Assembly (NCBI GenBank): GCA_902791215.1
Contig: CADAUZ010000023.1
Span: 1-60,948 of the forward strand
Direction: 5' to 3'
Origin: Oscillospiraceae bacterium
GTDB taxonomy: Bacteria; Bacillota; Clostridia; Oscillospirales; Oscillospiraceae
Length of the DNA stretch: 60,948 nt
Shown: positions 24,328 to 33,130 of the stretch, one piece after another
How the letters are laid out: each line of letters opens with the position of its first letter
How positions within the stretch are numbered: position 1 is the first letter of the stretch
Translations under genes and position numbers: made by a program
Notes under the pieces: model-generated
Databases searched by the model: none
Seen by the model: the letters and a program-made list of their open reading frames with translations, nothing else
What the model was told of the DNA's origin: nothing

Positions 24328-27300
24328 TCACTGCCCGCTCAGCTGTTCGCGCTGCTTCATCTGGGCGTCGACGATGCTGATGCCGATGATGATGCGGTTG
24401 CCGCCCGGCATGCGGGTGATTTTCATGGTGACGTACATGGGCGAGCCGGTGTCGATGAGGCGGTAGGTGGTGGTGAAGACCCCCTGGGCATCGAGCTCAC
24501 GCAGGATGTTCTCCTTGGAAAACCAGGTCAGGAAGGGCTCCCGGTCCGCCTCGTAAATGCGGACCTTGGTGTCGCGGCGGGCCGAGGCGAAGAAGTCCGT
24601 CCCATGCCGCTCGACGGCCAGCTCCTCGCCGCCCACCCGGGAGGAATATTCGATAAAGCGGTCGGTGTCCAGATCCACGACATAGATGTTGTAATAGTCC
24701 GCCGCCAGAGCCCGGGCGATGTCCGCGTAGCTGGTGCTCTTGTCCGGCTCCACGATGGACAGAACCGCCGCGGCGACAGCAGTGGCCCCGGTTTTGGGGT
24801 TTACCCCCACAGGATTGAGAACCGTGTGGGCAAGCGAGCCGTCGCTCAGCCGCCCGTCATAGAAGATGCGGGTCATGTCCTTGCCGCACCTTCTGACCTG
24901 CTTCATGAACTCGCCGACAGGACCTTCGGGCGAAGCGGGATAGCCTCCGTTCTGCGCGTCCAGATCGAACTGGAAGAACTGCTTCAGAAAATCCCGGTAA
25001 GCCTGGTTCGTGCGCACATACGAGACTTCATCTCCCCTGAGCTCCAGGATGCCGGCGGGCAGGGTGTCGAAATAGTCCTGCCGCCCGCCGTCTTTGTCGG
25101 CAGTGACAGTGAGGTCATACAGGTTCACCCTGCCGATGGCGGCGTAGTAATCGCTCTCCGCCGGGTCCTCAAAGCCGATCTGGATTCCCTTGCGGTTGCG
25201 CTCCAGGATCTCCTCGTATGGGATGGGGCGGCAGTAGTAGAAGCCCTGCAGCTTGTTGCAGCCGATCTCCCGCAGGAAGGCGGCTTCCTCGGCGGTCTCC
25301 ACGCCCTCGCATATTGTGTCGACGCCGAGGTCGATGGCCATGCGGATGAGGTCTGTGAGGATGATCTTGCTCTCCTCTCCCTCGCCGAAGCGCTTCATAA
25401 AACGCATGTCGAACTTGAGCAGATCGAAGTGGATATCTTGCAGCACGTCCAGGGAGGAGTAGCCGCTGCCGAAATCGTCCATCCACACCTGGAAGCCCAG
25501 GGCCTGGAAGCGCAGGATCTGCTCCTTCATGAAGTCGAAGTCGCTGCCGATGATGCTCTCGGTGATCTCGATGGTGAGGCGGTCGCGGGCAATGCCCGCC
25601 TCGTCGACCCGGCGGCGGATTTCCTCGACGATGTCGCAGGCGTCGAAGTCGGCGCGGGAGAGGTTCACCGAATGCGGCACGATCTGGAGTCCCGCCAGCT
25701 TCTGGGCCTGCATTTTCTCCAGGATCTGGTCCAGCACGTAGAGATCCAGCTTGTAAATGAGCCGCGCCCGCTCGAGAATGGGGATGAAGACCGTCGGCGA
25801 GAGGGTGCCGCGCACCGGGTCCACCCAGCGCGAGAGAGCCTCCTCGTCGCACACGCGGCCGTTGACCGCGCGGATGATAGGCTGGTAGCAGACCTTGATC
25901 CAGCGCTCGGAGAGGGCCTGGTCCAGATGGTTGATGATATAGCGCACCCCGTCGAGCTGGGTGAGCATTTCCTCGTCGAACACGTACCAGCCGGATTCAA
26001 AGGTGCCGCGGTGCTTGTCGCAGGCGTATTTGGCCCTGTCGCAGGCGATGCTGACGCTGACGGGCTCCATGCTGTCGCGGTAGATGCCCACGCGCACGGG
26101 CAGGCTGTTGCCGCCGTTTGCCTTTTCGCAGTCCTGGAAGACGGCCCGCAGGCGTTCGTCCAGGTTCTCGTCGTCACTGATGGCGGCGAAGTGATCCTCG
26201 CTGAAGCGGCACAGGCACGGGAAATGCTTTGCCAGGATCTCGCCCACCTCGCACAGGAGCTTGTCGCCCTCGTCGAAGTTGTACTGGCGGTTATAGTACT
26301 TCATGCCGATCATGTCAAAGTACAGCAGCACCGCGTCCTTGCCTTCGCTCTTGAGGCGGTCCCGCTCGGTCGGCGCAAGCTTGAAGAAATACCGCATGTT
26401 CGGCAGACCCGTCAGCATATCCGTGTTGACCCGGCGGTTGAGGTCGGAGATCGTGTCCCTGAGCTGGTCGCGCATGCGCAGGAACGCCTTGGTCAGCTTG
26501 TCGATCTCGTCCCCCGAGCGGTAGGTCAGCGCAACGTCGTAGTCCCCGTCGGCCAGGCGCTGGGATGCCGCCGTCAGCCGCAGCAGCGGGTTTGTGACGT
26601 AACGCATGACCAACAGGATGAGTACTGCCGAGACGGCGATGATGATAAAGGCGATGATCGAGACGGCGCGAACCTCATGTAACCAGGAAGCGTTGATCTC
26701 CCTGACGGGGGCGGTGACAATGAGCTTGAGCCCGTTTCGCAGGGTGGTAAAGGCCATCTGCCGGGGCTCGTTGTCGATGGTATAGCGGATGAGGGCGTCG
26801 CCGCTGTCGTCGGCGTAGAGAAGCTCCTGCGGCACCGACAGCTTTGAAAGCTCCGGGATCCGGTGCCTGGTCTCATCGGGGTGGTAGAGGATTTTTCCCT
26901 TTCCGTCCCAGAGGCTTGCAAAGCCCGTGTCATAGACCCTGACGGCGCTGACATGGGAGGTGATGGTCTCCAGGGCAATGTCCATGCCCAGCACGCCGAT
27001 GAGCTCGCCGGTGGAGTAGATCGGGATGAGGTAGGAGCAGGTGGGCATCTCGTCCAGGAAATGTGCCGTATAGGGGCCCACCCAGGAGGGCCTGCCGCGT
27101 TGAATGGGCGTATAGTACCAGGTGGTGTGCTCGGTATCCTCAGGATCGAGGGTGCGGGCGTCCAGCGGCTCGCGCTCCACAAAGCCGGCCTTGCCGACCC
27201 GGGAGTAGAAGAAGCCGTGTACGTTTTCGCTGACCTCGGGATTGATGCAGTAATAATAGGTAATGACGCCGTTTGTGTGCCCGGCGGAGCTTTCAAAGGC

Positions 27301-27657
27301 CTTGAGGACATACGCGCAGTGCTCTGCGAGGTAGGCGTCCAGGCGTTCGGTCTGCTCGGGGCTGCGCGTCTGCTCCTTTGCGTAGCTTCCCGCCGCACCG
27401 CACTCCACCAGCACCACGCTGTCCAGCGAGTCCACCGCCATGTTGGCGGCCAGGCTCACCGACTGCTCGATGCTGGCAAAGTATTCATCCAGGGTGTCCC
27501 TGGTGTTTTCGCCGATCAGGCGCATGATCTCCACCGAGCGGCGGTCCGTTTCGGTGTGGATGGAGTAATAGCTCGCGCCGAAGACGGCGAGGATGGCGAA
27601 CAGGATCGCGGTGACGGTGATCGCCGTGATCTTAAAGCGGATGGAATTGAATTTCAT
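24328..27657 (-). CDS. Membrane Cache-HAMP-GGDEF(degenerate)-EAL protein with C-terminal PAS-like domains
   Basis: The product has about 1109 residues. A first membrane helix (about 10-30) and a second near 330-350 bracket an extracellular Cache-like sensor, followed by HAMP (about 356-405). In the GGDEF domain (about 410-560) the active loop reads SEDHF instead of GGDEF, so cyclase activity is unlikely. The EAL domain (about 575-820) keeps DEEALSRW, ITESI, DDFGSGYSS and EGVE, so c-di-GMP hydrolysis is plausible. Two PAS-like segments end the protein. It starts 5 bases after the stop of a solute-binding lipoprotein gene, suggesting that protein feeds the sensor. The start at 27657 is an ATG; an in-frame TTG lies just upstream. 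Confidence 0.88.
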   Translation of the reverse strand: MKFNSIRFKITAITVTAILFAILAVFGASYYSIHTETDRRSVEIMRLIGENTRDTLDEYFASIEQSVSLAANMAVDSLDSVVLVECGAAGSYAKEQTRSPEQTERLDAYLAEHCAYVLKAFESSAGHTNGVITYYYCINPEVSENVHGFFYSRVGKAGFVEREPLDARTLDPEDTEHTTWYYTPIQRGRPSWVGPYTAHFLDEMPTCSYLIPIYSTGELIGVLGMDIALETITSHVSAVRVYDTGFASLWDGKGKILYHPDETRHRIPELSKLSVPQELLYADDSGDALIRYTIDNEPRQMAFTTLRNGLKLIVTAPVREINASWLHEVRAVSIIAFIIIAVSAVLILLVMRYVTNPLLRLTAASQRLADGDYDVALTYRSGDEIDKLTKAFLRMRDQLRDTISDLNRRVNTDMLTGLPNMRYFFKLAPTERDRLKSEGKDAVLLYFDMIGMKYYNRQYNFDEGDKLLCEVGEILAKHFPCLCRFSEDHFAAISDDENLDERLRAVFQDCEKANGGNSLPVRVGIYRDSMEPVSVSIACDRAKYACDKHRGTFESGWYVFDEEMLTQLDGVRYIINHLDQALSERWIKVCYQPIIRAVNGRVCDEEALSRWVDPVRGTLSPTVFIPILERARLIYKLDLYVLDQILEKMQAQKLAGLQIVPHSVNLSRADFDACDIVEEIRRRVDEAGIARDRLTIEITESIIGSDFDFMKEQILRFQALGFQVWMDDFGSGYSSLDVLQDIHFDLLKFDMRFMKRFGEGEESKIILTDLIRMAIDLGVDTICEGVETAEEAAFLREIGCNKLQGFYYCRPIPYEEILERNRKGIQIGFEDPAESDYYAAIGRVNLYDLTVTADKDGGRQDYFDTLPAGILELRGDEVSYVRTNQAYRDFLKQFFQFDLDAQNGGYPASPEGPVGEFMKQVRRCGKDMTRIFYDGRLSDGSLAHTVLNPVGVNPKTGATAVAAAVLSIVEPDKSTSYADIARALAADYYNIYVVDLDTDRFIEYSSRVGGEELAVERHGTDFFASARRDTKVRIYEADREPFLTWFSKENILRELDAQGVFTTTYRLIDTGSPMYVTMKITRMPGGNRIIIGISIVDAQMKQREQLSGQ

Positions 27658-27662
27658 TGCAG

Positions 27663-29312
27663 TCAAGCCTCACGGATGGACATCTCCCGGTACATGTTCT
27701 TGGCAGAACCGTTCCAGGACGACTGGAAACCCTCCAGCCGCTCAGATGTCACATAGGTGTACTGTCGGGAGAACAGGGGGATCCAGGCGGCATCCTCCTG
27801 CACGATGATCTCCTCAAGCTCACGGTATTCCCCGATGCGTGCCTCGGGGTCTGCGATGGTGCGGGCATCGCGCACCCGCTCCATGATCTCCTCCCTCGGA
27901 TAGCACAGAGAGCGAAAACGCGTGTTTTCTCTGTCTCCGAAGAAGGTATAGAAGAAATTGTCCGGGTCGTTGAAGTCCGCCGTCCAGGTGGCGGAGTAGC
28001 AGGCGAGCTCCCCGCTCTTTCTCAGGCGCATGAACTCGCTGTCGGGCAGGATTTTGATTTCGGTGTGCACGCCAATCTTTTCCCAGGCCGAGGCCGCCGT
28101 GCGGATCAGGGCCGTCTCGCCGAGGCTGGAAGCGGCGCTGACCGTGAAGCTCAGGTCAAAGCCATCGGGGTATCCCGCCTGCTTTAAAAGTATGCGCGCC
28201 TCGTCCGGGTCGAAAGGGATCTCCGGCAGGTCGGGGTTAAAGCCATAAACCCCGTGCGGCATGATGCCGTTTTCCAGATACCCTCGCCCGCTGTAGGCCG
28301 CGTCCAGCAGCAGCGCCCGGTTGAGAGCGAGCTGCAGCGCCTTTCTTACGCGTACGTCGGAAAGCGGTTCCATGGATTCGTTGAGGGCGATGTAGGTGGT
28401 GCTGATGCGCTGCACCGTGTAAAGCCGGTTCTGATAGATGTCGCCGTGCAGGAAAAACTCCGCCGTCTTGCCCACGTCGTCCAGGTTCAGAAGATCCAGC
28501 CCGCCCCTTTCAAACAGGAGCCTTATCTCCTCCGCGTCCGTCATGAAGCGCAGGTCCAGCCCGGCACAGCGCGGCGGCCCCTGCCAGCAGTCCTGATTGG
28601 CCGTGAGCAGCATGCCCTTCCCCGGCTCCCAGCTTTTCAGGATGAAGGAGCCGGTGCCGACCGTCCATTCCGGGTCAAGGCCGAAGCGGTCCCCGGCCTG
28701 TTCGGTGGTCTCCCGGTCGAGGATGGAGGCCCCGGGCATGGACAGGCAGGCCAGGAAGGCCTCGAAGGGATCATTTAACATGATGGCAAAGTCCAGGTCA
28801 CCGAGTACCTCAAAGCCCAGCAGCCTGTTGGCAATCCCCCGCTCCAGAGAGTCGGCCCCCAGGATCATGTCCGCGATATCCCGGTTGCAGGAATCGGGAT
28901 GGGTCAAAAGCCTTGTGAAGGTATACTGCACGTCCGAGGCCGTGAGCGCCTCGCCGTTTGAAAAGCGCACGCCCTCGCGCAGATGAAAGGTGTAGGTGCG
29001 CCGGTCAGGGGAGATCTCCCAGCTCTCGGCAAGCTCCGGCAGGATAACCGCGTTGCCGTCCTTGTCATTCTCCATCGCCACAAGGCGGTTGAAAACATTC
29101 TGGGCGATGGTATAGTGGATGGAGGTACACTGGAAATCCACCGTGTCCGGCTCGTCCTCCACGGCGATGAGAAAACCGTCGGTGCTGTCTTCCGCTTCCG
29201 GCAGCGCGTTCTGTGTCCTGGCCCCGCCGCCCGCGCAGGCGGACAGGGTCAGCAGCAGCGCAAGCGCCAGCAAAAGGCCCAGCGCTCTGCCGAGTCGTGT
29301 GTTGTTTTTCAT
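27663..29312 (-). CDS. Oligopeptide-type extracellular solute-binding lipoprotein (SBP family 5)
   Basis: The 549-residue protein has a lipoprotein signal peptide ending LTLSAC (lipidated Cys26) and the SBP_bac_5 body: EDEPDTVDFQ, LAESWEISPDRRTYTFHLREGVRFSNG, and later ALNRALLLDAAYSGRG. It captures peptides or similar ligands outside the membrane. No permease or ATPase genes of an ABC importer are adjacent; instead the next gene is a Cache-GGDEF-EAL sensor 5 bases downstream. It may act as a ligand presenter for that sensor or use a distant transporter. Confidence 0.92.
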   Translation of the reverse strand: MKNNTRLGRALGLLLALALLLTLSACAGGGARTQNALPEAEDSTDGFLIAVEDEPDTVDFQCTSIHYTIAQNVFNRLVAMENDKDGNAVILPELAESWEISPDRRTYTFHLREGVRFSNGEALTASDVQYTFTRLLTHPDSCNRDIADMILGADSLERGIANRLLGFEVLGDLDFAIMLNDPFEAFLACLSMPGASILDRETTEQAGDRFGLDPEWTVGTGSFILKSWEPGKGMLLTANQDCWQGPPRCAGLDLRFMTDAEEIRLLFERGGLDLLNLDDVGKTAEFFLHGDIYQNRLYTVQRISTTYIALNESMEPLSDVRVRKALQLALNRALLLDAAYSGRGYLENGIMPHGVYGFNPDLPEIPFDPDEARILLKQAGYPDGFDLSFTVSAASSLGETALIRTAASAWEKIGVHTEIKILPDSEFMRLRKSGELACYSATWTADFNDPDNFFYTFFGDRENTRFRSLCYPREEIMERVRDARTIADPEARIGEYRELEEIIVQEDAAWIPLFSRQYTYVTSERLEGFQSSWNGSAKNMYREMSIREA

Positions 29313-29544
29313 ATCCGCACGCTCCTTGTCCGTTCCGCCTTCGTCTTTTTGTGTATCCGTTTGATGCGCCGCCAGGCTGCCCTTATATACTTATTCAATT
29401 TCTATTATACGGTATTCCATATATTTCTTCAAGCTGAAATTTTTGGAAATTCAGTGTTTTTTCAATAAAAAGGAACAGAATTTTGAACGAATCAGCACAA
29501 TTCTGTCCCAATAAGGTTTTATACATTTTTAAGTTCCGCAAGCA

Positions 29545-29976
29545 TCAGACTTTCATTTCGATATAAGGCATCTCCTCAAAGCCGTTTTTGCGGTAGACAT
29601 GCATCGCGCGGCGGTTTTCCGCCTCCACTTCCAGGCGCATGATCGCCTCCGGGTACTTCTCTTTGACGAAGCGCAGGAATGCCGAGCCGAAGCCCTGATC
29701 GCAGTGCTCCGGCTCGAGGTACAGCTCCTCGATCCAGATGCATGGGCGGCCGTACTCGGTGGAAAAGCTTTTGGCCACCATCGCGTAGCCGATGAGCGCC
29801 GCGTCCTCCGTCAGCACATAGCCCTCCAGATAGGGGCTCGGGCCGATGCACGCGTCAAAGTCGGCGCGGAAGATTTCCTCCGAACCGTCGGTCGCCACCG
29901 CGGGCGAGGCGTAAAAAACGCGCATCATGCTGAGCACCTCCTCCCGGTGCCTGTCCGTCATGGCTTCAATCTTCAT
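29545..29976 (-). CDS. GNAT family N-acetyltransferase
   Basis: The 143-residue protein has the GNAT core: an IEELYLEPEHCDQGFGSAFLRFV segment with a Q/GxGxxA-like acetyl-CoA loop (QGFGSA) and the terminal YRKNGFEEMPYIEMKV motif. It transfers an acetyl group from CoA to an amine; the substrate is unknown. It sits between the binding-protein operon and the sortase genes. The 232-bp gap 29313-29544 has only a weak inverted repeat around GGAACAGAATT near 29471. Confidence 0.9.
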   Translation of the reverse strand: MKIEAMTDRHREEVLSMMRVFYASPAVATDGSEEIFRADFDACIGPSPYLEGYVLTEDAALIGYAMVAKSFSTEYGRPCIWIEELYLEPEHCDQGFGSAFLRFVKEKYPEAIMRLEVEAENRRAMHVYRKNGFEEMPYIEMKV

Positions 29977-29992
29977 ATTGTCCTCCTTGAAA

Positions 29993-30021
29993 GCAAAGCC
30001 CCGGCCCGTCGGAGGCCGGGG
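29993..30021 (-). terminator. GC-rich hairpin after the sortase-like gene
   Basis: On the minus strand, CCCCGGC/GCCGGGG arms are followed by CTTTGCTTT, between the sortase-like gene (ends 30037) and the acetyltransferase start. Confidence 0.6.
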
Positions 30022-30036
30022 TGTATGTCGTTTTGT

Positions 30037-30726
30037 TTACCGCTCCACCGCCACGATCAACAGGCGGTTGTCGGGCCGGTCGGTGATGCCGGTGGACAGC
30101 GTGAGCAGCCGGTCCCGGCCCGCGTCCACGCCCATGTCATCCAGCAGGATGGTTCCGGGCAGACCGTCGGTCTGCAGGGACTGCAGGAAGGCCCACTGGT
30201 CCAGAAGTTCCCCGTCGGTGTAGGTGTCCGTGATGCGCCGGTCGTCATACACCACCACGGCGAAGACCTGATACGTGTGCTTTGCGTTCACGCCGTAGAC
30301 GACGATCTCCCTGTGGGCGTCCAGATACTCCACATCCAGGTACTTGTTCAGCCCGCCGAAGTAGCTGCCGTCGGCCATGTTGCGGCCGTAGACCACGGTG
30401 TTGAAGGTGTCAAAGGTCTTGCCGTCGACCTTGTTGACGTAGACCGAGCCGGGCAGGCCCGCCGTCCCGTCAAAGCAGACGTTGAGATAATAGTCGTCGG
30501 TCGCGCTCTGCATGATGGGGTAGTTGACGGCGGTGCCGGGGATGGACAAGCCGCCGATCACATCGTGATTGAGCTCCCACAGGGCTTTCAGCGCCTGGGG
30601 CGGCTCATAGTCCGCGTAAGCCTTCAGGGTGAACGCGGAACCGATCAGCACGGTGAGGCAGAGCATGAGCGCAAGGCCAGCGGAAAGTGCGAGGCGCAGC
30701 GCTCTTGTTTCAGAGTATCTGTTCAT
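30037..30726 (-). CDS. Class B sortase-like protein lacking catalytic His and Cys (pseudosortase)
   Basis: The 229-residue protein has an N-terminal membrane anchor (about residues 10-35) and a full sortase B-type barrel closely resembling the next gene upstream. The catalytic histidine motif YGHNM is YGRNM here, and the catalytic TLSTC motif is TLSTG; the arginine in DNRLLIV is kept. Each loss is one base (CAC to CGC, TGC to GGC). The frame and fold are otherwise intact, so this looks like a retained inactive paralogue, not a decaying gene. It has its own AGGAAG site and a TATAAT upstream. It may bind substrate or partner the active sortase. Confidence 0.88.
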   Translation of the reverse strand: MNRYSETRALRLALSAGLALMLCLTVLIGSAFTLKAYADYEPPQALKALWELNHDVIGGLSIPGTAVNYPIMQSATDDYYLNVCFDGTAGLPGSVYVNKVDGKTFDTFNTVVYGRNMADGSYFGGLNKYLDVEYLDAHREIVVYGVNAKHTYQVFAVVVYDDRRITDTYTDGELLDQWAFLQSLQTDGLPGTILLDDMGVDAGRDRLLTLSTGITDRPDNRLLIVAVER

Positions 30727-30829
30727 AACTTCCTCCGTTCTCCCTTTTATATTTGCCTGCGCACGCCAAACTTTGCGTTTTGCAGGCAGTGATACCCGCG
30801 TTTTGCGGGCAGGGGTTTTCTGTGGAGGT

Positions 30830-30838
30830 ATTATAACA
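30830..30838 (-). promoter_or_regulatory. Extended -10 promoter upstream of the pseudosortase
   Basis: On the minus strand TGTTATAAT (30838-30830) is an extended -10 element; TCGCAA lies 17 bases further upstream. It is in the 184-bp gap between the two sortase genes, so the second gene may be expressed on its own. Confidence 0.5.
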
Positions 30839-30910
30839 CAAGTTTCTAAAAATTGCGATAGGGTTACAAATAAATTTCACCAAAATTTCAAAAAGCGTTT
30901 TTGGTTACAA

Positions 30911-31702
30911 TCACGAATCCGGCTCCTTGTTCTCCGCCGCCACGATCAGCAGGCGGTTGTTCGGCATGCCGCCGACACAGGTGGAGAGGGTGATGATATG
31001 CCCATCGGTGCTTACGGGCACGCTCTCGTCGATCACCGCGCCGAAGTCCCGCAGCGAGCGCAGGAAGGCAACGCGGTCGGCCTCGAATTCGTCGAGGTAG
31101 CGCTCGGTGATATAGCGGTCGTCGTAGGTCACGACGGCACAGAGCGTGTAGCTGTGCTTTTCGGTTGGGGTGTAGATGTCGATCTGGCGGTGAGATGCGC
31201 GAAAGTCCGCGTCGTTATAGTTCTTGAGGCTGCCGAAGTAGGTGCCGTCCGCCATGTTGTGGCCGTAGATGACAGTATTGAAGGTATCAAAATCCCGCCC
31301 CTCCATGCTGTTTGTGTAGATGCAGCCGGGGTAGCCGGAGGAGCCGTCGATGTTGATGTTGAGATAGTGGTTGTCCTCCTCGGGGTGCAGAAGGATGGGG
31401 TAGCTGATATCGGTGCCCGGGATGTCCAGCCAGGCGATGACATGGTGGTTGAGCTCCCAGCTCTTGTAGAGCTCCTCCGGCGGGGTGTAGGGGATGGGTG
31501 TCGGCGTCGGGACGGGGGTGGGGACAGGTGTCGGGACCGGGGTCGGCGCGGGCGTCGGCACCGGGGTCGGGCTTGGTGTCGGTACGGGCGTGGGCGTCGG
31601 CTTGAGGCTCACAAATACGCTCTTGCCGACCATCACCGCCGACACCACGATCAGCACCGCGCACACGCAAAGCAGCGCGGTCAGGATGTTTCGTTTTTTC
31701 AT
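30911..31702 (-). CDS. Class B sortase with Pro-Thr-Pro-rich linker
   Basis: The 263-residue protein has a membrane anchor (about residues 8-30), then about 40 residues of Pro-Thr/Pro-Val repeats, then a sortase B domain. The catalytic triad is present: His in YGHNM, Cys in TLSTC and Arg in NNRLLIV. It should link proteins to the cell wall or each other by transpeptidation outside the membrane. No LPxTG or NPxTN-like substrate was recognised nearby, except possibly the secreted protein at 31785. It pairs with an inactive copy downstream. Confidence 0.92.
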   Translation of the reverse strand: MKKRNILTALLCVCAVLIVVSAVMVGKSVFVSLKPTPTPVPTPSPTPVPTPAPTPVPTPVPTPVPTPTPIPYTPPEELYKSWELNHHVIAWLDIPGTDISYPILLHPEEDNHYLNINIDGSSGYPGCIYTNSMEGRDFDTFNTVIYGHNMADGTYFGSLKNYNDADFRASHRQIDIYTPTEKHSYTLCAVVTYDDRYITERYLDEFEADRVAFLRSLRDFGAVIDESVPVSTDGHIITLSTCVGGMPNNRLLIVAAENKEPDS

Positions 31703-31720
31703 AGGCTTGTCCTTTTGCAG

Positions 31721-31752
31721 TAAAAGCTCCCCGAGGCGAAACCCCGGGGAGG
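31721..31752 (-). terminator. Hairpin between the secreted protein and sortase genes
   Basis: On the minus strand, CTCCCCG/CGGGGAG arms are followed by CTTTT. It may partly separate the two transcripts. Confidence 0.6.
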
Positions 31753-31784
31753 CTGGTTTTTATACGGTTTTGCGCTGTGCGTTC

Positions 31785-32234
31785 TTACTTTGTGCCGCCG
31801 CCCCTGAAGACCATCTCGCTGTAATCGAAGGTGCAGGAGATCATGGCATAGTCGTCGTCATCGCAGATGTAGGTGCCGGGATACAGGCCGCTCTTGCCCG
31901 GGAAGATAAAGGTGTGGTAGAGCACGCCCTCGGGTTCGATCTCAAAATTCTCGATGGCGGTAAAGCTGCCGGAGGCGATCAGAACGTTGTCCATAAAGAC
32001 GGCCATCTCAAAGTTGCGGAAGTTGGAGACGGAGCAGTCGGGGTTGAGGTTGGTGAAGTAGCCGTAGACCGAGACAGCGTCCGCGTCGATGGAGACGGCG
32101 ACCGGGATATAGCGCAGCAGATCGCCGCGCGTGGGCAGCACAGCAAAGGCGCCCGGCGCGGCCAGCGCAAACACCAGCATCAGCGCAAGCGTCAGGGCAA
32201 GCACTCTCCGTGCGGCAGGTTTCCGAACTCTCAT
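31785..32234 (-). CDS. Secreted protein of unknown function
   Basis: The 149-residue product has an Arg-rich start, a hydrophobic signal (about 12-30) and a probable AFA signal-peptidase site, then an acidic beta-rich domain ending GGGTK. There is no cell-wall sorting motif or second membrane helix, so it is probably released or held by other contacts. It stands directly upstream of the sortase pair on the same strand, 82 bp away. A role as sortase substrate or accessory is inferred from position only. I do not recognise a family. The upstream gap to 32457 shows no other gene. Confidence 0.7.
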   Translation of the reverse strand: MRVRKPAARRVLALTLALMLVFALAAPGAFAVLPTRGDLLRYIPVAVSIDADAVSVYGYFTNLNPDCSVSNFRNFEMAVFMDNVLIASGSFTAIENFEIEPEGVLYHTFIFPGKSGLYPGTYICDDDDYAMISCTFDYSEMVFRGGGTK

Positions 32235-32457
32235 AATCGTATCCCCCTTGGCAGGTTGATTTACATAATTTTTGTTTAAATAATTAAATCACATGTCCGC
32301 CCCGTTGTCAAGGGCAGCAGCGGAAAATATTGTGGAAATTTATAGGAAAAACACAAAATGCAGTGAATCCCGCCTCTGTGTCCCGCTTCCAGTATATGCG
32401 CGGGCAGGGCCGTACAGAAGCTGTGAGACGTTTTTCGGAAGCGTATTCATCTTTTAC

Positions 32458-32485
32458 TTGATTTTTCCGACAGATACGGTAAAAT
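32458..32485 (+). promoter_or_regulatory. Promoter of the phosphoribosyltransferase gene
   Basis: TTGATT (32458-32463), a 16-base spacer and TAAAAT (32480-32485), about 40 bases before the start codon. Confidence 0.6.
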
Positions 32486-32524
32486 AAGTCTGTTGTCAAA
32501 AATACCTTTCGGGAGGAATACAAA

Positions 32525-33079
32525 ATGACTTATGAAATGGACATTGCCGGCTTGAAGCGCGAACTGCCCCTGTGCAAGCTCAACGAGAACCTTTGCATCG
32601 GCGCCTTCGTCATGTTCGGCGATGTCGAGCTGACTGTCCATTGCGCGGCGGAGCTTTTAAAGCGCGCGCCGGAATATGACTACATCATCGCGCCCGAAGC
32701 CAAGGCGATCCCCCTGGGCTACGAGATGGCCCGCCAGAGCGCGGCGGAGCGCTACTTTGTGGCGCGCAAGGGCGCGAAGGCCTACATGCAGGGCACCTTT
32801 GAGGTCACGGTGAGATCCATCACCACCAAGGGCGTGCAGCACCTGGTGCTCGACGCCGAGGATGCCGCCTTCATCAAGGGCAAGCGCATGCTCATCGTCG
32901 ACGACGTGATCTCCACCGGCGAGTCCCTGCACGCCGTGGAAGAGCTGGTGCAGAAGGCCGGCGGCATCGTGGCGGGCCGCATGGCAGTCCTGGCCGAGGG
33001 CAACGCCGCCAAGCGCGACGACATCATCGTCCTCGCCCCCCTGCCCCTCTTTACCGCCGACGGCAAGCCCATCGAGTAA
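32525..33079 (+). CDS. Adenine-phosphoribosyltransferase-like protein
   Basis: The 184-residue protein has the type I phosphoribosyltransferase PRPP loop MLIVDDVISTGES and the upstream YIIAPEAKAIPLGYEMA segment typical of adenine phosphoribosyltransferase. It would convert a purine base and PRPP to the nucleotide. A strong GGGAGGAATA site precedes the ATG. It is monocistronic with a terminator after it. Xanthine phosphoribosyltransferase or a PurR-like regulator are alternatives, though no N-terminal DNA-binding domain is present. Confidence 0.82.
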   Translation: MTYEMDIAGLKRELPLCKLNENLCIGAFVMFGDVELTVHCAAELLKRAPEYDYIIAPEAKAIPLGYEMARQSAAERYFVARKGAKAYMQGTFEVTVRSITTKGVQHLVLDAEDAAFIKGKRMLIVDDVISTGESLHAVEELVQKAGGIVAGRMAVLAEGNAAKRDDIIVLAPLPLFTADGKPIE

Positions 33080-33094
33080 TCGCACAAAACGTAT

Positions 33095-33130
33095 AAAAAG
33101 TACGGCGTTCGCTTGACGCCGTACTTTTTT
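33095..33130. terminator. Bidirectional terminator
   Basis: AAAAAGTACGGCG/CGCCGTACTTTTTT arms between the phosphoribosyltransferase and the convergent yihY-like gene; it overlaps the last bases of the latter. Confidence 0.9.

Noticed and set aside
24604-26682. 692-codon plus-strand frame opposite the GGDEF-EAL gene
   Set aside because: The minus strand carries EAL, DDFGSGYSS and Cache features. The plus product is Val/Ala/Asp-rich without motifs.
31494-31616. Tandem GGTGTCGG-type repeats as a regulatory or CRISPR-like array
   Set aside because: They are the Pro-Thr/Pro-Val codons of the sortase linker, in frame on the minus strand.
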